This document shows, in pieces, positions 1 to 5,011 of a stretch of 5,999 nucleotides of DNA; position 1 is the first letter of the stretch; every line of letters begins with the position of its first letter. Source of the DNA: a bacterium BMS3Bbin07. GTDB lineage: Bacteria > Nitrospirota > Thermodesulfovibrionia > Thermodesulfovibrionales > JdFR-85. The notes below the pieces were generated by a model. The model made no database searches. It was not told the DNA's origin and saw nothing but the letters and a program-made list of their open reading frames with translations. The translations under genes were made by a program, and so were the position numbers. The DNA lies in the NCBI GenBank assembly GCA_002898135.1, contig BDTQ01000178.1, positions 1-5,999 of the forward strand, written 5' to 3'.

Positions 1-1981
1 TAAGACTATGCAGCTGGTTGGCATATGTAAGCATCTCCGCCATGGGAACAAGGGCTGTTATCTTCTGGTTTCCCCCGGCCTGGGGCTCCACGCCCTGAAC
101 CTTTCCCCTCTTTGCATTCAGGTCTCCGATAACAGAGCCAAGGGCGTCATCAGGTGTGGTCACCTCAACCCTCATAACGGGTTCAAGCAATACCGGTTTT
201 GCCTCGGATGCAGCCTTTTTTATGGCCATGGAGCCTGCAATCTTAAACGCCATCTCCGAGGAATCAACGGAGTGATACGAGCCGTCAAAGAGCGTAACCT
301 TTACATCCACCATGGGATAACCTGCCAGTGCACCCGCCCTCAGGGTCTCTATAACTCCTTTCTCTACTGCAGGGATATACTGCCTCGGAATCACGCCACT
401 GACTATCCTGTTAACAAACTCAAATCCTCCGCCCCTTGGCAGTGGTTCTATCTCAATCCAGCAGTCTCCATACTGTCCCCTTCCGCCTGACTGCTTCTTG
501 TATTTCCCCTGTGCCCTGGCATGAGCCCTTATGGTCTCGCGATAAGGGATCTTCGGGGTCTTCATCTCTACATCAACCCCGAACTTTCTCTTTAATTTCT
601 GAATAGCTATCTCGACATGCACCTGTCCCATACCGGAGAGCAACATCTCGTTTGTCTCCTCATCCCTGTGAAACCTCAGGGTCGGGTCCTCCTCAAGCAT
701 CCGGTGCAGACCAGAGCTGACTTTTTCCTCATCGCCCTTGCTCTTCGGGGCAATGGCATAGGATATAATTGGCTCAGAGAACCTTACTTTTTCAAAGACC
801 ACGGGATTTACCGCATCGCAGAGCGTATCCCCGGTATTGGTTGCCTTCAGTTTTGCCACCACACCTATCTCCCCAGGGCCAAGGGTCTGAGTGGGAACAT
901 GCTTTTTCCCGAAGAGATAAAAAACCTGCCCGATTCTCTCTTTAGCATCTGATGAGGAATTATAAACTGTTGAATCAGCATTAAGGCTACCCGAGTAAAC
1001 CCTCATAAGGGTAAGTTTACCTGTAAACGGGTCGGCAATGGTCTTAAAAACATAAGCTGAAAATGGTTCATTCTCATCCGGCTGTCTGAGCACCTCGGAG
1101 CCGTCCACGGGATTTATGCCCCTTACAGGACTGATCCGTGCCATCTCCCCAGGTGAGGGAAGACATAACACTGCTGTATTCATCAGCAGGTCAATGCCCC
1201 GGTTCTGTGTAGCCGAACCACAAACCACCGGGATAAACTTCCTGGTAAGTGAGCCCTCTTTTACACCGCCGAGAATCTCCGCTTCTGTCAGTTCACCACC
1301 CTCAAGATACCGCTCAAGGAGGGCATCATCCGATTCTGCAATCTTTTCCACAAGTTTTTGCCTGTAGTTCCCGGCATCTTCCATTAGCTCCGAGGGTACG
1401 TCAATCTCTTTTGTCCCCCCGTCTTCAAAACGATATGCCTTCATCCTTACTATATCCACAATACCCTCGAAGGAAGACCCCTCGCCCATAGGGATATTCA
1501 ATGCAATGGCCTCTGTCTCGAAAGACTTCTCTATATCACTGACAGCACGGGTAAAATCGGCGTTCTCCCTGTCCATCTTGTTAATGAATATAATCCTCGG
1601 CAGTTCAAACTCACAGGCATATTTCCATATCTTCTCGGTCTCCGCCTTGACACCTGATATTGCGCTGACTATTATCACTGCACCATCCGATATCCTCAGA
1701 CAGCCCCTGGCATCTTCTATAAAATTAATGAACCCCGGAGTGTCTATGATATTCATCCTGCAGGAATTCCAGTCACACCAGGCAACTGCAGAAGCTATGG
1801 TTATTTTCCGCTCTATCTCTTCAGGATCAAAATCGGTTACAGTATTCCCTGCCTCCACGCTTCCCATCCTGTCAATGGCACCTGCACTATAGAGTATGGC
1901 CTCCACTAAAGAAGTCTTGCCGGCACCACCATGTGCCACAATCGAAAAGTTTCTGATCATGGAAACATCATGTTTAGCCAT
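1..1981 (-). CDS. fusA: EF-G-like translational GTPase (EF-G paralogue), 3' end beyond window
   Basis: This frame is open without a stop from ATG 1981 to the left edge, giving 660 codons. It shows the full G domain: P-loop AHGGAGKTS (residues 16-24), switch I with E-R-K-I-T-I (57-62), DTPGF (80-84), NKMD (134-137) and CGSA (254-257). Later EF-G domains follow, with GGRGQYG in domain IV, DSSEMAFKIAGSMA, and ALVPMAEMLTYANQLHSL at the edge. That last motif normally lies about 30-40 residues before the EF-G C-terminus, so little is missing. The family drives ribosomal translocation or recycling in the cytoplasm by GTP hydrolysis. The P-loop reads HGGAGKTS instead of HIDAGKTT, and switch I has Lys where canonical EF-G has Gly (ERGITI). 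Both point to the EF-G-like/EF-G2 paralogue group rather than the housekeeping copy. No rpsL, rpsG or tuf is adjacent in the window, which fits. The start is supported by AGGGGGG (1986-1992) four bases upstream and lies 37 bp after the RseC-family gene, so the two are probably co-transcribed. Which ribosomal step this copy serves cannot be read from the sequence. Confidence 0.93.
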   Translation of the reverse strand, partial: MAKHDVSMIRNFSIVAHGGAGKTSLVEAILYSAGAIDRMGSVEAGNTVTDFDPEEIERKITIASAVAWCDWNSCRMNIIDTPGFINFIEDARGCLRISDGAVIIVSAISGVKAETEKIWKYACEFELPRIIFINKMDRENADFTRAVSDIEKSFETEAIALNIPMGEGSSFEGIVDIVRMKAYRFEDGGTKEIDVPSELMEDAGNYRQKLVEKIAESDDALLERYLEGGELTEAEILGGVKEGSLTRKFIPVVCGSATQNRGIDLLMNTAVLCLPSPGEMARISPVRGINPVDGSEVLRQPDENEPFSAYVFKTIADPFTGKLTLMRVYSGSLNADSTVYNSSSDAKERIGQVFYLFGKKHVPTQTLGPGEIGVVAKLKATNTGDTLCDAVNPVVFEKVRFSEPIISYAIAPKSKGDEEKVSSGLHRMLEEDPTLRFHRDEETNEMLLSGMGQVHVEIAIQKLKRKFGVDVEMKTPKIPYRETIRAHARAQGKYKKQSGGRGQYGDCWIEIEPLPRGGGFEFVNRIVSGVIPRQYIPAVEKGVIETLRAGALAGYPMVDVKVTLFDGSYHSVDSSEMAFKIAGSMAIKKAASEAKPVLLEPVMRVEVTTPDDALGSVIGDLNAKRGKVQGVEPQAGGNQKITALVPMAEMLTYANQLHSL

Positions 1982-2018
1982 ACAACCCCCCTGCTCTTAA
2001 TGGAATTCAATAGTTAAA

Positions 2019-2441
2019 TTACTCGATTATCTCTTCGATAACGGGCTTATACTCCGTATTTTTCTCCATCCTCAGACTAAACAGTCTGGCCGCAATGACG
2101 GTCAGGATAAAGAGACCGAATCCACCGACAGCAGAAAGCAGGTCAGGATCAGCTCCACTGAAGATGCGGGGAAGGAACTCCTTGCCAAGGACCGCTCCGA
2201 TTATAAGCGCAAGGGCCGGGAGACCATAAACAAGAATCGTACCCTTCAGATATGTATAGGACTTAAATACAACCTTGACCTTCTGACCCTCTTTTGCCTT
2301 GGCTATATTGAGTGCCTCTATGAGTGCCCCGGCGTCAGATACGTGACAACCCTCCCTACACTTGTCACAGGCACTCTTGCGCTCAACAAGAACCTTTGCA
2401 GTTACCCCTTCAACACTCTTTACAATGCCGACTTCTTCCAT
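2019..2441 (-). CDS. rseC: RseC/MucC-family (SoxR-reducing system type) membrane protein
   Basis: A 140-residue protein with the RseC-family layout. A short N-terminal domain (MEEVGIVKSVEG) is followed by a cysteine cluster C25-x2-C28-x3-C32, which could hold metal or act in redox. Two hydrophobic segments at about 67-86 and 101-120 form a membrane hairpin, and the tail is charged and acidic. Family members in proteobacteria act in the inner membrane in sigma-E control (RseC) or in reducing SoxR with Rsx/Rnf proteins. The role here is unknown; no rpoE, rseAB, soxR or rsx/rnf gene is visible. The start is chosen because the family begins this way, even though no clear Shine-Dalgarno precedes it; the upstream 20 bases are nearly pure A/T. 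It is the first gene of a probable leftward unit with the EF-G-like gene and is divergent from the redox cluster. The family call is firm, the function is not. Confidence 0.82.
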   Translation of the reverse strand: MEEVGIVKSVEGVTAKVLVERKSACDKCREGCHVSDAGALIEALNIAKAKEGQKVKVVFKSYTYLKGTILVYGLPALALIIGAVLGKEFLPRIFSGADPDLLSAVGGFGLFILTVIAARLFSLRMEKNTEYKPVIEEIIE

Positions 2442-2479
2442 AATATTATTATTTTAACATAAAGAACTTTATCTCTACC

Positions 2480-2508
2480 ATAATACCGACACCACAAAAT
2501 ATCGACAG
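2480..2508 (-). promoter_or_regulatory. Weak candidate promoter for the rseC-like unit
   Basis: On the minus strand, CTGTCG (2503-2508) and TATTAT (2480-2485) are separated by 17 bases, about 40 bases before the ATG at 2441. The -10 element is good and the -35 matches only three of six consensus positions. The position is sensible, but the call rests on weak matches in AT-rich DNA. Confidence 0.2.
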
Positions 2509-2513
2509 AGGAA

Positions 2514-2542
2514 TGGACGAATTTCAGAGTATGATATATAAT
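2514..2542 (+). promoter_or_regulatory. Candidate sigma-70-type promoter for the rightward redox cluster
   Basis: TGGACG (2514-2519) and a perfect TATAAT (2537-2542) are separated by 17 bases on the plus strand. The -35 agrees with TTGACA at four of six positions. Transcription would begin near 2549, giving a leader of about 200 bases before the GTG at 2751, with the 2704-2720 palindrome inside it. This is consensus matching by eye only; AT-rich sequence gives chance matches. Confidence 0.4.
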
Positions 2543-2703
2543 GGTAAGAGTATATATTTTCTATACACTGAATAGCGGTATATCATGGACAGAAAGGGGA
2601 GTCAAAAAAAATTTTCCTTATTTTTCAGGTATTTCATCAGCCGGCCATCCTCGACTGAAGAGTGGCAAAGGAATTGCAGTAAATTGTCTTGTAATGAAAG
2701 GAA

Positions 2704-2720
2704 GGCGAGGTAACCTCGCC
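2704..2720. repeat. Perfect 17-bp palindrome (8-bp arms, 1-bp centre)
   Basis: GGCGAGGT-A-ACCTCGCC, GC-rich in an AT-rich surrounding. As DNA it is a symmetric site suitable for a dimeric regulator. As RNA it would form a 7-bp stem with a TAA loop, ending about 18 bases before the Shine-Dalgarno of the next gene. No T-run follows, so it does not look like an intrinsic terminator. It could also be a copy of a dispersed palindromic repeat, which a single window cannot show. Confidence 0.6.
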
Positions 2721-2725
2721 ACTAC

Positions 2726-2734
2726 TGTTATAAT
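2726..2734 (+). promoter_or_regulatory. Possible extended -10 element close to the GTG start
   Basis: TGTTATAAT is a TGn extended -10 with a perfect TATAAT (2729-2734). The -35 position 17 bases upstream (2706-2711) is not consensus and lies inside the 17-bp palindrome, which would fit an operator covering the promoter. Against it, the predicted start near 2741 would fall within the AAGGGGGT ribosome-binding site and cut it short. Confidence 0.25.
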
Positions 2735-2750
2735 TGATAAGGGGGTAACC

Positions 2751-3512
2751 GTGGATAAAGGAAAGATACTTGTACTTGATGACGATCCTGTTGTGACACT
2801 CAGCTGCAAGAGGATACTCGGGGCAGAGGGTTACAATATAACTGCTGTTGGCAAGGGTGAGGATGCACTGAGACAGCTTGAGAAAGAGGAGTATGACATC
2901 CTGATTACCGATATCCGCCTGCCGGACATATCCGGAATTGAGGTCCTGCGTGAGGCACGGGTCATTCAGCCGGACACCGATATTGTCGTTATAACCGGAT
3001 ACCCCACACTGGAAGATGCAAAGGAATCCATAAGGCTTGGGGCCTTTGAATATATTGAAAAACCTTTTACCCCTGATTTCATGTTAAATGTTGCCAGAAA
3101 AGTATTTGACAAGAGGGGCTGGATCCTGAGGCAGGCCTATATAGATGAGTTCCGGGATTACCTGGTACCTCTGCGGGATAAGGAAAACCCGGTGATATTT
3201 TATAAGGAAGGCGTATGGGCAAGGCCGACAAAGACAGGGCTCTGGGAGATAGGCTATGACCTGAGATACGAGATGGCCGCTGGCGAGATGCTTTATGTCG
3301 ATTACCTGAAGGTAGACAAGGTGAAGGCAGGAGAACCATTCGCCAGACTGCTTACAGGCTCGGGAAAGATCGTGGATATATCTTCACCAATGACCGCAGA
3401 GATAAAAGAGACCAATGGGAAGGCCAATGACATCATCTGCTCCCTTCTCAAGGAACACCTCTCGGAGGGATGGCTCGTATGGCTTGCAAAGGTAATTCCA
3501 CTGGAGATGTAA
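2751..3512 (+). CDS. Receiver (REC) domain fused to a GcvH/lipoyl-like domain
   Basis: A 253-residue protein with GTG start, chosen because AAGGGGGT (2739-2746) precedes it and the receiver fold begins immediately (KILVLDDD). Residues 5-118 are a response-regulator receiver domain with the acidic pocket D10-D12, phospho-acceptor D54, T82 in ITGYP and K104 in KPF. A linker (120-147) leads to a C-terminal domain (about 148-253) resembling glycine cleavage H protein: GLWEIGYD, a YVDYLKVDKVKAGEPF hairpin, VDISSPMTAEI, and the terminal SEGWLVWL like the GcvH EGWL end. When VDISSPM is aligned with the GcvH (S/A)DVYSPV stretch, the lipoyl-lysine position is Gly205 and Lys206 is one residue later, so lipoylation is doubtful. 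There is no DNA-binding domain. It precedes a second receiver fusion and an HndABC-like module, so a signalling or adaptor role at a redox complex is inferred. Known GcvH relatives carry lipoate in glycine cleavage or, as LbpA, in sHdr sulfur oxidation; neither pathway is visible here. Confidence 0.82.
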   Translation: MDKGKILVLDDDPVVTLSCKRILGAEGYNITAVGKGEDALRQLEKEEYDILITDIRLPDISGIEVLREARVIQPDTDIVVITGYPTLEDAKESIRLGAFEYIEKPFTPDFMLNVARKVFDKRGWILRQAYIDEFRDYLVPLRDKENPVIFYKEGVWARPTKTGLWEIGYDLRYEMAAGEMLYVDYLKVDKVKAGEPFARLLTGSGKIVDISSPMTAEIKETNGKANDIICSLLKEHLSEGWLVWLAKVIPLEM

Positions 3513-3516
3513 ACCG

Positions 3517-3554
3517 ATAATTCCGCCTTGTTTTGATTATCCCGGCGGGATTAT
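3517..3554 (+). terminator. Hairpin after the REC-GcvH-like gene, possible weak terminator
   Basis: ATAATTCCGCC (3517-3527) can pair with GGCGGGATTAT (3544-3554) through 11 positions with one G-U pair, around a 16-base loop. It starts four bases after the stop codon. No T-run follows (ACAAAGC), so factor-independent termination would be poor. A role in 3' end stability or partial read-through is also possible. Confidence 0.35.
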
Positions 3555-3577
3555 ACAAAGCAGGTGAAAAGAATTCG

Positions 3578-3606
3578 TTAACTCGATAAAAATTATATTA
3601 TAAAAT
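3578..3606 (+). promoter_or_regulatory. Candidate promoter upstream of the REC-NuoE gene
   Basis: TTAACT (3578-3583) and TAAAAT (3601-3606) are 17 bases apart, matching consensus at four and five of six positions. Transcription would start near 3613, just before the GGAGG site (3617-3621) of the gene at 3629. Together with the hairpin just upstream, this suggests that the NuoE-HndB-NuoF module may have its own start. The region is AT-rich, so chance is a real alternative. Confidence 0.35.
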
Positions 3607-3628
3607 CTACAATTACGGAGGTTATTCT

Positions 3629-4492
3629 ATGGCAGGGAGTGTCTTGATAGTAGACGATGAGACGGTTGTTATAAAAAGCTGCGAGAGGATACTTGCTCCG
3701 GAGGGATACAGTGTCCAGGGCGCCACCAGAGCTCGTGAGGCAATGGATATGATAAAAAATGGAGACTTTGACCTCGTTATTACCGACCTCAAGATGCCCG
3801 AGGTAGACGGAATAGAGTTAATACGCTGGATAAGGAAGAACAGCCCGGGGTCAGGTATAGTCGTTATCACAGGTTATCCCTCACAGGAGAGCATAAAAGA
3901 CGCCCTTGAGCTCGGCATCATAGATTATCTTCCAAAACCCTTCTCTCCCCAGCTTCTGATTGATGTCACTGAAAAGGCCATCGCTACAGTAAAGGCAACT
4001 TTGGGGAAGGAGAGGCCTGAGGCGGAAGAAGATATAGAGGCAAAGATTAAGGACATAATGGAGGTTATAGAGAAGTACAAAACCAAACCCGGCGCATTAA
4101 TCCCTGTCCTGCAGAAGGTACAGGGGGTACTCGGATATCTGCCTCCTGCTGTACAGCGTATCATAGCCAAAGAACTCAACCTCCCTGTCAGCGAGGTGCA
4201 TGCGGTTGTCTCTTTCTATTCATTCTTTACCATGAAACCCAAGGGAAAACATAACGTCAGGGTCTGTCTCGGCACTGCCTGTTATGTGAAGAGGGCCGCC
4301 GAGATACTCGAGAAAGTAAAGAAATACCTCGGAATTGAAGAGGGGGGGATTACAGAGGACAAAAAGTTCTCCCTTGAGACTGTACGCTGTCTTGGTGCCT
4401 GCGGACTCGCTCCTGTTGTGGTTGTCGACCATGACATATACGGGAGTGTCGACCCCGTCAAGGTACCGGAGACGATAAAACAATATAATTAG
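3629..4492 (+). CDS. hndA: Receiver (REC) domain fused to NuoE/HndA-type [2Fe-2S] subunit
   Basis: A 287-residue two-domain protein. Residues 4-118 are a receiver domain with D9/D10, phospho-acceptor D53, T81 (ITGYP) and K103 (KPF). A charged linker (about 122-140) leads to a full NuoE/24-kDa-type domain. This has the helical part with ALIPVLQKVQGVLGYLP (156-172) and SEVHAVVSFYSFF (188-200), then the thioredoxin-like [2Fe-2S] domain with C213-x4-C218 and C254-x3-C258, all four ligands present. In HndA/HydC/NuoE this cluster passes electrons to or from the FMN subunit NuoF/HndC/HydB. The usual protein is about 150-170 residues with no receiver domain, so the fusion is a true added module. GGAGG (3617-3621) lies seven bases before the ATG, and the frame is unbroken across the joint. 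The HndB-like and NuoF-like genes follow in hndA-B-C order. Phosphorylation may alter docking or activity of the complex; that is inference. No sensor kinase is in the window. Confidence 0.92.
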   Translation: MAGSVLIVDDETVVIKSCERILAPEGYSVQGATRAREAMDMIKNGDFDLVITDLKMPEVDGIELIRWIRKNSPGSGIVVITGYPSQESIKDALELGIIDYLPKPFSPQLLIDVTEKAIATVKATLGKERPEAEEDIEAKIKDIMEVIEKYKTKPGALIPVLQKVQGVLGYLPPAVQRIIAKELNLPVSEVHAVVSFYSFFTMKPKGKHNVRVCLGTACYVKRAAEILEKVKKYLGIEEGGITEDKKFSLETVRCLGACGLAPVVVVDHDIYGSVDPVKVPETIKQYN

Positions 4493-4503
4493 CGGTAAAA
4501 GGT

Positions 4504-4535
4504 GGATAAGGGTATCGTGAAAAAGACCCTTATCC
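4504..4535 (+). terminator. Intercistronic hairpin, possible partial terminator
   Basis: GGATAAGGGT (4504-4513) and ACCCTTATCC (4526-4535) are perfect inverse complements, making a 10-bp stem with a 12-base loop (4514-4525), followed by TTTAGCTT. It lies between the REC-NuoE stop and the HndB-like ribosome-binding site. The short T-rich tail suggests at most partial termination. It could instead protect or process the mRNA and set different levels of the two genes. Confidence 0.5.
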
Positions 4536-4567
4536 TTTAGCTTAATAACCAGAAAGGAGGCCGCACA

Positions 4568-4954
4568 ATGGCAAGACTTACGGTAGAAGATCTAAAAAAA
4601 ATCAAGGAAGAATACAAGGCAAAAACAGCCCTCAGGGAAGAAGGGGCTTTCAGGGCAAGGGTTACAGTCCATATGGGTACCTGTGGTCTTGCAGCAGGGG
4701 CGAGAGAGATAATGAACGTTATACTTGAAGAGTTGGAGAAGAGCGGGACCACAGATGTGGAGGTAAATACTTCCGGCTGTGCAGGGCTTTGCAGCCGTGA
4801 GCCGATGATCACGGTTCAGATTCTGGATGAACCTCCTGTAAAATACTGTGAACTCAATGAAGAAAAGACAAAAAAGATAGTTACTGAACATATTCTCGGG
4901 GGAAAGCTTGTGGAAGACCTGGCTCTCGTAAGGGGATGCGAGACATCCTATTAG
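4568..4954 (+). CDS. hndB: HndB-like [2Fe-2S] thioredoxin-fold ferredoxin
   Basis: A 128-residue soluble protein of the (2Fe-2S) ferredoxin/HndB type. A short N-terminal helix rich in Lys and Glu (LTVEDLKKIKEEYK) is followed by a thioredoxin-like domain. This holds VHMGTCGLAAGARE (C39), NTSGCAGLCSREPM (C71-x3-C75) and the C-terminal EHILGGKLVEDLAL helix seen in HndB and in the N-terminal domains of HydB/HndC. HndB is the second subunit of NADP-reducing hydrogenase and presumably carries one [2Fe-2S] cluster in the electron chain. Only three cysteines fall in the expected ligand positions; there is no second cysteine after C39. C94 (VKYC) is extra and could be the fourth ligand. A very strong AAAGGAGG (4553-4560) lies seven bases before the ATG. 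It sits 75 bp after REC-NuoE and 57 bp before the NuoF-like gene, so one transcript is likely, with the 4504-4535 hairpin between. Confidence 0.88.
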   Translation: MARLTVEDLKKIKEEYKAKTALREEGAFRARVTVHMGTCGLAAGAREIMNVILEELEKSGTTDVEVNTSGCAGLCSREPMITVQILDEPPVKYCELNEEKTKKIVTEHILGGKLVEDLALVRGCETSY

Positions 4955-5011
4955 TTATTTGCAGTATTTTTCGTATTTCGTATAACGATAATGGAGACGG
5001 AGGTACCATAG

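Larger units (their letters stand above)
2442..2750. other. Divergent intergenic region between rseC-like and REC-GcvH-like genes
   Basis: About 309 bp with no convincing gene. A 70-codon in-frame extension of the rightward gene covers 2541-2750, but its translation looks like no receiver domain and contains a palindrome. It also has no Shine-Dalgarno at its ATG codons (2541, 2694), so it is treated as non-coding. The AT-rich left part probably holds the promoters of both divergent units; the right end holds a palindrome and the GTG start region. Confidence 0.6.

Noticed and set aside
8..1892. Plus-strand open frames across the left third (for example 8-490, 617-952, 1506-1892)
   Set aside because: They lie antisense to a continuous, motif-rich EF-G-like frame and show no family features of their own.
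2541..2750. 70-residue N-terminal extension of the REC-GcvH-like protein from ATG 2541
   Set aside because: The translation has no receiver-like content, the ATG codons at 2541 and 2694 lack ribosome-binding sites, and the stretch includes a palindrome and promoter-like sequence. GTG 2751 has AAGGGGGT upstream and begins the receiver fold directly.
3629..4492. REC-NuoE fusion as a frameshift or assembly artefact
   Set aside because: The frame is continuous, the linker is a plausible charged stretch, no ribosome-binding site or start codon with support lies at the domain joint, and a second receiver fusion lies just upstream.
4970..4983. Tandem 7-base duplication TTCGTAT-TTCGTAT before the NuoF-like gene
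   Set aside because: Two short copies in a T-rich 57-bp gap are easily chance; no further copies or symmetry suggest a binding site.
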